Shown: positions 43,285-51,070 of the stretch, one piece after another
Layout: the number at the start of each line of letters is the position of its first letter
Position numbering within the stretch: the stretch's first letter is position 1
NCBI GenBank assembly: GCA_039908535.1
Contig: JAMOAW010000027.1
Location: forward strand, 11,919-75,918
Length of the DNA: 64,000 nucleotides
Direction of reading: 5' to 3'
From: JAMOAW01 sp039908535
Lineage (GTDB): Bacteria; Pseudomonadota; Magnetococcia; Magnetococcales; JADFZT01
Notes under the pieces: model-generated
Database searches by the model: none
Seen by the model: the letters and a program-made list of their open reading frames with translations, nothing else
What the model was told of the DNA's origin: nothing
Made by a program: the position numbers and the translations under genes

Positions 43285-44094
43285 TCAACGCTTCATAGAA
43301 GTCACAGCATTGAGCATAGAGTCCACCGTTTGAATGGATTTGGTTCCGGTCTCATAGGCCCGTTGGGTGGTGATCATATTGACCATTTCAGTCACCATAT
43401 TGACGTTGGATTGTTCCAGATAATGTTGCTGGATGGTGCCAAAACCGTCTGTATTTGGATTTCCGAGTTGGGGAACACCTGAGGCCACGCTCTCTTTATA
43501 GAGGTTATTGCCGATGGCGGTGAGTCCTTCAGGATTGATAAAACGGGCCAGCTGAATCTGTCCAACATTTGGGGATGTGCCGGGGGGGGTGCTGGTTTTT
43601 AAATCAATGCTGCCAGAAGCTTGGACAACAATACCAGTGGTGGTATTTGGATCGAAACCAAGTTGTGCTCCGATCAGCGGATAGCCATCAGAGGTGACGA
43701 TATTGCCATCTGAAGATTTTTTAAAGCTGCCATCGCGGGTGTAGGCGGTTTCGCCGTTGGGCAGTTCGATTTGAAAAAAGCCTTGCCCTTGGACCATCAT
43801 GTCTACATTCATGGGATCTTCACTGCTGGCGATGCCGCTGCCTTGGGTAAAATCTTTGCCGACCGACACGACTTTGACACCATGGCCCAGTTGAATTCCC
43901 ACGGGGAGTTGGGTGCCAGCAGAGGAGGTTTCGCTGCCAGCGGCGCGCAAGTTGGCGTAGAGGAGATCTTGAAAGTCGGTGCGTGAATGTTTAAACCCCG
44001 TGGTGTTGACGTTGGCCAGATTATCGGCAATGACGTCCATGTTGGTTTGTTGCGCTTGCATGCCAGTAGCGGCACTCCAAAGTGCGCGAATCAT
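43285..44094 (-). CDS. flgG: Distal rod protein
   Basis: 269 aa, close to the usual 260. N-terminal axial motif ALWSAATGMQAQQTNMDVIA followed by DNLANVNTTGFKHSRTDFQD; the FlgG signature GHGVKVVSVGKDFTQG; and a C-terminus with YLEQSNVNMVTEMVNMITTQ and QRAYETGTKSIQTVDSMLN. It forms the distal drive shaft inside the P and L rings. It follows flgF by 30 bp and precedes flgA, all on the minus strand. Confidence 0.97.
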   Translation of the reverse strand: MIRALWSAATGMQAQQTNMDVIADNLANVNTTGFKHSRTDFQDLLYANLRAAGSETSSAGTQLPVGIQLGHGVKVVSVGKDFTQGSGIASSEDPMNVDMMVQGQGFFQIELPNGETAYTRDGSFKKSSDGNIVTSDGYPLIGAQLGFDPNTTTGIVVQASGSIDLKTSTPPGTSPNVGQIQLARFINPEGLTAIGNNLYKESVASGVPQLGNPNTDGFGTIQQHYLEQSNVNMVTEMVNMITTQRAYETGTKSIQTVDSMLNAVTSMKR

Positions 44095-44124
44095 AAGCAG
44101 TTACTCCTTAATGAATGAGATTTT

Positions 44125-44934
44125 TTATTTTAAAGATCCGATTTGGTTGGCGGCCTGGTTGTCCATGGAATCCAGGGCTTGAATCATTTTTTGATAGGTC
44201 TCCATGGCGCGGTTGGCATCAATCATGTTGGTCATGCTGCGGATCATGTTAGCGTTGGAGCCTTCTAGAAACCCTTGATGGATCCCTTCAGAACTGTTTT
44301 CCATGGCAATTTCTGCCCCTTGGGGGGCGGAATAGAGGTTTAATCCGACTTTTTCCAGAGACTCTGGAGGGAGATCAACTCGTTGGAGCCGACCAATATT
44401 GCCTTGTGATCCTGTGATGGTGCCATCTTCAGCAATGTGAATGGGACCGGCATCTCCCACCACCAGCGGGGCGTTGCCCGCTCCTAAAACGGGAAAGCCA
44501 TCTTTTGAGGTGAGTTCGCCAACGGGATTGACCCGAAAAGAGCCATCGCGGGTGTAGCGGCGTCCATCTGGGGTGTCCAGAACGAAAAAACCTTTGCCTT
44601 CCAGGGCAACGTGCAACGGGTTGTTGGTCTGTTGCATGGCCCCTTGTTCCAGGTTGACATGGGTGCCATCGGCTCGGGGATAGGTCATACGATAGGCGTT
44701 AGAGGCTGGATTGGTGAACGGAAAAGAGATATCTCCTGGAGCGCGTAATCCCATAAAGCTGTCGGTTGGCAATGGAAATTGTTCAATGCCAGGGGATGTT
44801 AAATAGGAGTCAAAGGTGATATTATCCTCTTTAAAGCCAGTTGTGTTGACGTTGGCCAGATTGTTGGCCAATACGTCCATGCGCATTTCGGTACGAAGGG
44901 CACCGTTGACGGTTGCGTATAATCCGCTATCCAT
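44125..44934 (-). CDS. flgF: Proximal rod protein
   Basis: 269 aa. The axial-protein N-terminus (LYATVNGALRTEMRMDVLAN, NLANVNTTGFKEDNITFDSY) and the C-terminus (GFLEGSNANMIRSMTNMIDA, NRAMETYQKMIQALDSMD) match the FlgF/FlgG family. The middle LEQGAMQQTNNPLHVALEGK identifies the basal-body rod subgroup, and the first position before flgG fits FlgF. It is the first gene of the minus-strand rod/ring operon and stands 44 bp downstream of a sigma-54 promoter. Confidence 0.95.
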   Translation of the reverse strand: MDSGLYATVNGALRTEMRMDVLANNLANVNTTGFKEDNITFDSYLTSPGIEQFPLPTDSFMGLRAPGDISFPFTNPASNAYRMTYPRADGTHVNLEQGAMQQTNNPLHVALEGKGFFVLDTPDGRRYTRDGSFRVNPVGELTSKDGFPVLGAGNAPLVVGDAGPIHIAEDGTITGSQGNIGRLQRVDLPPESLEKVGLNLYSAPQGAEIAMENSSEGIHQGFLEGSNANMIRSMTNMIDANRAMETYQKMIQALDSMDNQAANQIGSLK

Positions 44935-44977
44935 AGTGTGTGGCTCCTCATTTTGTTGAGACGTTTTTCAAATTCTA

Positions 44978-44994
44978 AGCAATAATTATACCAT
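44978..44994 (-). promoter_or_regulatory. Sigma-54 promoter for the flgF operon
   Basis: On the minus strand ATGGTATAATTATTGCT: GG and GC are exactly 10 bases apart with an intact TTGCT right half. It lies 44 bp upstream of the flgF ATG, comparable to the flgK promoter. Confidence 0.6.
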
Positions 44995-45043
44995 AGACCG
45001 GTTTTGTTTTTTTGGAACCATTTTTTTGGAAGATAAGCAGATT

Positions 45044-45874
45044 ATGAAAGATAAAAAATTTTCTACGGGTCAAGCTATAGAGCAATTAGAGGGCTTAATG
45101 GCCCGTTTACGTGCCGAGGATGGGTGTTCTTGGGATCGGGAGCAGACCCATAAAACCTTACTGCCTCATACCCTTGAGGAGGCCTATGAGGTGGTGGAGG
45201 CGGTGGAGGTGGGCAATGATTCTGGTTTGAAAGAGGAGTTGGGGGATCTTTTGTTTCATATTGTTTTTCATAGCCAGATTGCCCAAGAGGAGGGGCGATT
45301 TTCTTTGAGCGATGTGATCACCGGGATTACGGAAAAAATGCGTGCCAGACATCCGCATCTCTTTGGCTCAGAGGTGGGAACGTTGACCGAACCCGCCGCT
45401 GTGGTACGGCGTTGGGAGGAGATTAAACAATTGGAAAAAGAGCAAAAACGTCAGGAAAAAGGGAGCGCGAAACATACCCCCTCCATTTTTGACGGTATTA
45501 ACAGCCGTCTGTCGGCTTTGCTGTGGTCGAGTAAGGTGCAGCGGGAGATGGCGCGGGTTAATTTTGATTGGTCGAATGTGAAGGATATATATGCCAAGAT
45601 AGATGAAGAGTTGGATGAGCTGAAACAGGCCCATCGGCAAGGCGATCCAAAGGCCATGGAAGAGGAGATGGGTGATCTGTTTTTTGTTTTGGTCAATCTG
45701 TGTCGCCATTTAGAGATCAATCCAGAACTCGCCTTGCGTTGGGTTACGTTAAAGGTGCAAAAACGGTTTCGTTATATTGAAGCGCGGGTGGCTCAGATGG
45801 GTCAGTCGGTTGTTGAGACCGATTTGGAACGGTTGGAGGCGTTGTGGCAGGAGAGCAAAATACGAATTGGTTAA
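45044..45874 (+). CDS. mazG: Nucleoside triphosphate pyrophosphohydrolase
   Basis: 276 aa from the ATG at 45044 (GGAAG upstream; a TTG at 45026 is possible). It holds two MazG domains. The first has WDREQTHKTLLPHTLEEAYE and LKEELGDLLFHIVFHSQIAQ, the second KIDEELDELKQAHRQGD and MEEEMGDLFFVLVNLCRHLE; the EExxE and ExxD clusters bind Mg. It hydrolyses non-canonical and excess NTPs to NMP and pyrophosphate in the cytoplasm. Length and double-domain layout match E. coli MazG. It is divergent from the flgF operon. Confidence 0.96.
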   Translation: MKDKKFSTGQAIEQLEGLMARLRAEDGCSWDREQTHKTLLPHTLEEAYEVVEAVEVGNDSGLKEELGDLLFHIVFHSQIAQEEGRFSLSDVITGITEKMRARHPHLFGSEVGTLTEPAAVVRRWEEIKQLEKEQKRQEKGSAKHTPSIFDGINSRLSALLWSSKVQREMARVNFDWSNVKDIYAKIDEELDELKQAHRQGDPKAMEEEMGDLFFVLVNLCRHLEINPELALRWVTLKVQKRFRYIEARVAQMGQSVVETDLERLEALWQESKIRIG

Positions 45875-45934
45875 AGTATGGTTTTGTTTTGATCGATATG
45901 ATATGTATTAAATGCTCTAAATTGGATAAATAAA

Positions 45935-46459
45935 ATGGCTTTACATGTGAGTAGATCAAAAAACAGAGTTGTTGAGAACACCAATTTGGCTAGGATTATT
46001 CGGGCTGTTTTGGTCTTTACTGTTTTGTTGTTGGTTGTTGGTGCCAATCTACCCAAAGAGATTGCCGTGCAAGTGGGGGTAGAGAGCAATTTTTTATTGG
46101 CGGCGTTGGCGGCCATTGTTGCGGTTTGGACTGTGCAGCATATTCATATGTTGTTGGTATCGCTAGTGATTTTTTTATCACTTGTGGCCAATTTTTCCAA
46201 TTTTACCAATGCCCCCATTCCAGTAAATCACAGTATGGCCGTTTTGGCCCTGATTGTTTTGGTGGGTGTTTGGATGGCAAAAAATGTTAGTAAAATTATT
46301 GCACTTCTTTTTCTTACCCTGGGCATCGGTCTTCTGTTGCCGCCAGAATACACCACGGTTCTGCACCTTGATTTTGGAATTTTACTCCCTCTCTTCATTG
46401 CCTTGTTGGCCACCCCTATTTTAATATTTCTTTTCAGTAGACGTCAGCGTCTTTCTTGA
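45935..46459 (+). CDS. Polytopic membrane protein of unknown function
   Basis: 174 aa with about five membrane-spanning segments (IIRAVLVFTVLLLVVGANL, FLLAALAAIVAVWTV, HMLLVSLVIFLSLVANF, AVLALIVLVGVWMA, IIALLFLTLGIGLLL, LLPLFIALLATPILIFLF) and a short basic N-terminus on the likely cytoplasmic side. It ends in RRQRLS. No transporter or enzyme motif is recognisable. It follows mazG by 60 bp on the same strand and may be co-transcribed. Confidence 0.7.
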   Translation: MALHVSRSKNRVVENTNLARIIRAVLVFTVLLLVVGANLPKEIAVQVGVESNFLLAALAAIVAVWTVQHIHMLLVSLVIFLSLVANFSNFTNAPIPVNHSMAVLALIVLVGVWMAKNVSKIIALLFLTLGIGLLLPPEYTTVLHLDFGILLPLFIALLATPILIFLFSRRQRLS

Positions 46460-47020
46460 AAAAGCATGTTATCGAGGTATCTTTAGGAAAGTATGTTTTG
46501 CAATTTATCAAGAATATAGGCGAAACGTCCACCTGGTGAAACATTGACTTTAAAAGTCTCTCTAACACGGGAATCAATCTCATCCATACGAAAAATTTCT
46601 CGAGTCTGTCCGCCAAGATGAATCAGGGGCATAACGACTGCCATTGGGTGATGTTGACGCAGGATGTCCAACTCTGGTACCTTTCCCTATCGAAAACCTC
46701 ATCCGCCCCAATTTTGGCTCAATTTCCAGCATTTTTGGAGATGGAGAATTAGATTTTGCTAGACATCGAGGCAGATTTTCGAGAGAATCAGAAACAATAT
46801 TGAGGTTTCATCGCTCCAAATAGCCCAATTTTTTTCTGAAGCGGGCAGTGGGCATTGGAACCTTGTCTTTTGGATGTGTACTTTGAAAACTGAAACTGGC
46901 TTTAAATCAGGCAGCTTTCCGCAGATATTGATGTTGCGCCAGTCGTAATTTGTCTCTGAGCCGATTTTATGGACAGATGAAGACTCCCTGAATTCATTCT
47001 TTTCTGGCGTATCGTTGATG
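46460..47020. other. Non-coding stretch with probable gene remnants
   Basis: No intact gene. Two minus-strand stretches look like decayed coding sequence: 46495-46685 reads VPELDILRQHHPMAVVMPLI to a stop after LDKLQNILS, and about 46765-46990 reads SETNYDWRNINICGKLPDLK and onward with no stop for about 75 codons. Neither has a start with a ribosome site and neither is recognised. The adjoining repeats and transposase fragment suggest a region of past insertion and deletion. Confidence 0.4.
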
Positions 47021-47179
47021 TATCGGAAAAATAAAAATCAAGACCTTGGGGGGCGGAGAACCGCCCCCCAATTCCCCCCACCCTTTTTTTTTAATTCTTA
47101 AAAAAAAGAGGGGGTCTGGGGGGATTCATCCCCCAGGGTTTGGCCTTTGATTTTTTTTTGCCCGAAGGGCATCATGTTC
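47021..47179 (+). repeat. R1 dispersed repeat, copy
   Basis: Full-length R1 starting TATCGGAAAAATAAAAATCA and ending GCCCGAAGGGCATCATG. It is nearly identical to the copy at 983-1126, including the rarer GGGTTTGGCCTTTGAT segment. Confidence 0.9.
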
Positions 47180-47180
47180 A

Positions 47181-47381
47181 TGTCGTAAACATCACGCCTA
47201 TGGGAAAAATTAAAAGCAAGACCTTGGGGGGGTGCACCCCCCAACCCCCCTGCTTGGGGGCTACAAAGTCAAAAACAAAGTCAAAAGCAACACCTTGGAG
47301 GCTCTGCCTCCAAACCTCCGCCGGGGAGCGTGACGCTCCCCGGACCCCTCCAATAATACTTTATTGAACGCAAATTGGTAT
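47181..47381 (-). repeat. R3 repeat, long copy with embedded R2-like module
   Basis: Reverse complement of the 2.4-kb R3, with the same palindromes and the same ends (GTCGTAAACATCACGCCTAT and GAACGCAAATTGGTATT). It additionally contains about 75 bp of R2-like sequence (AAGACCTTGGGGGGGTGCAC, AAAGTCAAAAACAAAGTC) between two CCAAGGT-type motifs; the short copy looks like this one after recombination across those motifs. Confidence 0.82.
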
Positions 47382-47664
47382 TAATCAATTCATCCAAAAG
47401 ACGCTCTAAGCCCGGTATTGTATATTTGGCATGACTTTGATCTCCAGCCAAAACTTCAGCATCTAATACCAATCGCAACCCAGACACCAAATATGAATGA
47501 TAAGTGTGAGAAGGATGGCCTGGTTTTTTGGAATTATAACCAACCTCTGCTCCTTCCTGTTTGCCATATAAATGTTTGACTGTGGTGTCTATATCCAATA
47601 TCCACGATGTGTTAAGAAGAGGAAATATGCAATTTTTTGGTGGTACTCTAAATTCCAGTGTTTT
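47382..47664 (-). pseudogene. Truncated transposase fragment, IS1380/IS4-like
   Basis: The minus-strand frame reads LEFRVPPKNCIFPLLNTSWI, LDIDTTVKHLYGKQEGAEVG, YNSKKPGHPSHTYHSYLV and GLRLVLDAEVLAGDQSHAK, typical of the DDE region of IS1380-type transposases (first catalytic Asp in LDIDTT, then the KKPG.PSHTYH segment). About 90 residues survive of an expected 400 or more. The upstream end begins after a TAA at 47665-47667 without a start codon; the downstream end is cut by the R3 repeat at 47381. No inverted repeats of a complete element are seen. Confidence 0.75.
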
Positions 47665-47703
47665 TTAAATAAAATTAAAAAAAACAGTCAGCACCCGGTA
47701 CTC

Positions 47704-48615
47704 TTAGGCAATCGGTTTCCAATTCCGAGCCAAAGCTTGAGCCTGGGAGAGTTGAGTGGGGTTTAGGGCATCGGTGAGATGTTCTCGACGATCTATGGCC
47801 GTGGCATGGCCTTGCTCGGCGGCGAGATGAAACCACATGTAGGCTTGAATGTTGTCGGGTGCAACCCCTTTGCCTTTGGTGTAGAGGGTGCCTAACATGT
47901 TTTGGGCATCGGCATAGCCACGATCGGCGGCTTGACGCAACCAGTTGGCCGCTTCTTTGTCGTCTTTGGGAACCCCTTTGCCCTCCATGAAGATTAAAGC
48001 AACACTGTATTGAGCCATGGGGAGACCTTGGTCGGCGGCCATGCGAAACCATTTGAGAGCCTCTTGATCGGCATCGGCAAGGTCATGATCGTTTTCATAG
48101 ATCATGCCCAGATTATATTGCGCCTTGGCAAAACCTTGACTGGCGGCTAGTTTAAACCATTTAATGGCTTCTGAATCGTTTCTTGGTACCCCTTTGCCAC
48201 GACGATAGAGCATCCCTAAATTAAATTGGGCGTTGGGATACCCCTTTTGGGCCGCCAGTTGATACCATTTTTTTGCCTCGTTGCCATCTTTGGGAACACC
48301 GTTGCCGGTATCATATAGGACACCTAAGTTAAATTGCGCACTGATCAAGCCCTGTTCAGCGGCTAGCTTAAACCATTTAACGGCCTCTTTGTCGTTTCTT
48401 GGAACCCCCTTGCCTTGCGAATACATCATCCCTAAGGAAAATTGCGCCTTGGCTAAGCCTTGTTTGGCCGCTTGACGAAACCATTTCATCGCTTCTAAAT
48501 CGTCTTTGTTGACCCCTTTGCCTTGAAGGTAGGTCATGCCAAGAAGAAACTGGGCACTGGCATCCCCTCCTTGGGTCGCGGTTTGAATTAATTTTTCAAG
48601 CTCTTTTGGGGGCAT
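47704..48615 (-). CDS. Sel1-like repeat protein
   Basis: 303 aa built from seven full and one partial Sel1 repeats of 36 residues (consensus AKAQFSLGMMYSQGKGVPRN with KWFKLAAEQG), which form a superhelical TPR-like solenoid for protein binding. There is no signal peptide or membrane segment in this reading, so it is probably cytoplasmic. It begins 7 bp after the tex stop on the same strand and is the last gene of that train. The partner is not readable from sequence. Confidence 0.92.
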   Translation of the reverse strand: MPPKELEKLIQTATQGGDASAQFLLGMTYLQGKGVNKDDLEAMKWFRQAAKQGLAKAQFSLGMMYSQGKGVPRNDKEAVKWFKLAAEQGLISAQFNLGVLYDTGNGVPKDGNEAKKWYQLAAQKGYPNAQFNLGMLYRRGKGVPRNDSEAIKWFKLAASQGFAKAQYNLGMIYENDHDLADADQEALKWFRMAADQGLPMAQYSVALIFMEGKGVPKDDKEAANWLRQAADRGYADAQNMLGTLYTKGKGVAPDNIQAYMWFHLAAEQGHATAIDRREHLTDALNPTQLSQAQALARNWKPIA

Positions 48616-48621
48616 GATCGG

Positions 48622-51039
48622 TTATCCTTTCTTGGCACTTCTGTTTTGGGCTTGCAGAAAGGCCGCAGCCATCGCACTCTCCAAAGGATTGCCCTTGGGC
48701 GTTTTGTTGAATAGATTTTGAACCATTTGGGCTTGGGATTTTGCCTTTGGTTCTGTTTTTGTTTGTGGTTTCGTGGCTTGGCGTTGAGTGCGGGAGGGGG
48801 AATGGGCGTTTTTATCGCTTTTTTCAGCTTTTTCTGTTGTATTGGGGGTATGCTCTTGGCTTGGGGTCTCCTCCAAACGCATACTTAAAGCAATACGTCG
48901 CCGGGCCGTGTCGATCTCCAGAACACGCACTTTGACCACATCCCCGGTTTTGATGATTTCATGCGGATCTTTGATAAAACGGTCGGACATCACCGAAATA
49001 TGCACCAAACCATCTTGATGTACCCCTAAATCAACAAATGCGCCAAAATTGGTAATGTTGGTGACCACCCCTTCTAAAATCATGCCGGGTTTTAAATCCT
49101 GTAAGGATTCGACCCCCTCTTTAAAAGTAGCGGTTTTAAACTCTGGGCGTGGGTCTCGACCTGGTTTTTCCAATTCAAGCAGAATATCTTGGATGGTGGG
49201 CTCGCCGAATTGATTATCAACAAAGTCAAACGGGTGGAGGGTGCGCAACAGGGCGTGGTTGCCAATTAACTGTTTTAAGGAGCGATTGGTCATGTGCATA
49301 ATGCGTTCGACTACCGGGTAAGATTCGGGATGGACCGCCGAGGCATCTAAAGGGGTGTCTCCATCGCGAATACGCAAAAAGCCCGCAGCCAGTTCATAGG
49401 TTTTAAGACCAAATCGGGTCACCTTTTTTAATGATTTACGATTGGGAAAGGGGCCAAATTCGTTGCGATGGTTGACAATATTGAGGGCTAAGGTGGCGTT
49501 TAAACCAGAAACCCGCTCCAGTAGAGGGGGAGAGGCGGTGTTGACATCGACCCCAACGGCATTCACCGCGTCCTCTACCACGCCGTTTAAAGCCTCCATC
49601 AGGCTCTTTTCCTCAACATCGTGTTGATACTGCCCAACACCAATCGATTTTGGATCAATTTTTACCAATTCCGCCAGGGGATCTTGTAGGCGTCTGGCTA
49701 TGGAGACCGCCCCCCGCAACGTAACATCCAACTCTGGCAGCTCTTTGGAGGCATATTCCGAGGCCGAATAGACCGAAGCTCCAGATTCGCTGATCACAAT
49801 GCTGGTAAGATGCAACTCAGGATGAAGCTTGCGCAGCTCTCCAACCAAGCGATCGGTCTCTCGCGAGGCAGTACCGTTGCCAATGGCAATGAGTTTAACC
49901 TGATAGCGTTTGGCCAACGTAGCCAGTTTTTGCACAGCTTCCAAGGCTTGATTGTGGGGTGGGTGGGGATAGAGGGTATCGGTGGCACACACCTTACCCG
50001 TGGCATCCACCACCGCCACTTTGACCCCGGTGCGTAAACCAGGGTCTAAACCAATCACCGGAACCTGTCCCGCTGGGGCGGCCAGTAATAAGTCTTTTAA
50101 GTTGTTGGCAAAGACCCGAATGGCCTCTTTGTGAGCCATTTGCGTGAGTTGTTTGATTAAATCGTTTTCTAAATAGCCGCTGATGCGCTTGCGCCACGCT
50201 TGGCGGACTCCTTGTAACATCCAAATGGCCCCAGGGGCTTGACGGTTGCGGAGCTCCAGATGTTGAATGATTCGCTCTTCACAGGTGGAAGTCTGCTCTT
50301 TGCTGAGTTCGGTATCGTCTTCATGTACCAAAACCATACGCAAAACCCCTTCGCTTTTACCTCGCAACATGGCCAGGGCGCGGTGCGAGGGGATTTTGTT
50401 GAGCAATTCTTGAAAATTGAAATAATCGGAAAAGTTGCTACCGCTCTCTTCCTGTCCAGCGATGACGGTGGTTTGAATCACGCCATGTTGTTGCAAAATG
50501 GTACGTAACTCTCCCAGCAACTGGGCATCTTCAGCTAAAATATCGACGAGAATATCCCGTGCCCCCTCCAGGGCTTGCTCGACGGTGAGAATGTTTTTGC
50601 CCGGATTTATGAATTGTTGCGCTACCTCTTCGGGGCGATCGTTGAGATGGGCCTGGATATGTTGGAAAAGGGGTTCCAAACCAGCCTCACGGGCAGCGGT
50701 GGCCTTGGAGTGCCGTTTCGGACGAAATGGTAAATAAAGATCCTCTAAGCGGGTTTTGGAGTCGGCCGCCAAGATCTCTTGTTCCAACTTTGGCGTCAGT
50801 TGGCCAGATTCGCGGATACTTTTGAGAATTGCCTCGCGACGGGCCTCCATGTCACGTAGATAGCCTAAGCGTTCCAATAGATAACGCAGATGGACGTCCG
50901 TTAAACTTCCGGTGATCTCTTTGCGGTATCGGGCGATAAACGGCACCGTCGCCCCCTCGTCCAGCAATTGAATGGCGGCGATGACCTGCTCTTCCCGAAC
51001 GTCGATCTCTTCGGCAATGCGTTGACTGATGGATTTCAT
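48622..51039 (-). CDS. tex: Tex family transcription accessory / RNA-binding protein
   Basis: 805 aa, the family's normal length. N-terminal helical domain (FIARYRKEITGSLTDVHLRY), a YqgF-like RNase H fold (VPVIGLDPGLRTGVKVAVVD), a helix-hairpin-helix segment (VGVDVNTASPPLLERVSGLN) and a C-terminal S1 domain (LKPGMILEGVVTNITNFGAF, VDLGVHQDGLVHIS). A 90-residue Lys/Gln-rich tail follows. Tex binds nucleic acid and associates with transcription complexes. It is placed between topB and the Sel1-repeat gene on the minus strand. Confidence 0.96.
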   Translation of the reverse strand: MKSISQRIAEEIDVREEQVIAAIQLLDEGATVPFIARYRKEITGSLTDVHLRYLLERLGYLRDMEARREAILKSIRESGQLTPKLEQEILAADSKTRLEDLYLPFRPKRHSKATAAREAGLEPLFQHIQAHLNDRPEEVAQQFINPGKNILTVEQALEGARDILVDILAEDAQLLGELRTILQQHGVIQTTVIAGQEESGSNFSDYFNFQELLNKIPSHRALAMLRGKSEGVLRMVLVHEDDTELSKEQTSTCEERIIQHLELRNRQAPGAIWMLQGVRQAWRKRISGYLENDLIKQLTQMAHKEAIRVFANNLKDLLLAAPAGQVPVIGLDPGLRTGVKVAVVDATGKVCATDTLYPHPPHNQALEAVQKLATLAKRYQVKLIAIGNGTASRETDRLVGELRKLHPELHLTSIVISESGASVYSASEYASKELPELDVTLRGAVSIARRLQDPLAELVKIDPKSIGVGQYQHDVEEKSLMEALNGVVEDAVNAVGVDVNTASPPLLERVSGLNATLALNIVNHRNEFGPFPNRKSLKKVTRFGLKTYELAAGFLRIRDGDTPLDASAVHPESYPVVERIMHMTNRSLKQLIGNHALLRTLHPFDFVDNQFGEPTIQDILLELEKPGRDPRPEFKTATFKEGVESLQDLKPGMILEGVVTNITNFGAFVDLGVHQDGLVHISVMSDRFIKDPHEIIKTGDVVKVRVLEIDTARRRIALSMRLEETPSQEHTPNTTEKAEKSDKNAHSPSRTQRQATKPQTKTEPKAKSQAQMVQNLFNKTPKGNPLESAMAAAFLQAQNRSAKKG

Positions 51040-51070
51040 GATGCCCTTTCCAGTTTAAAATATATCTTAT

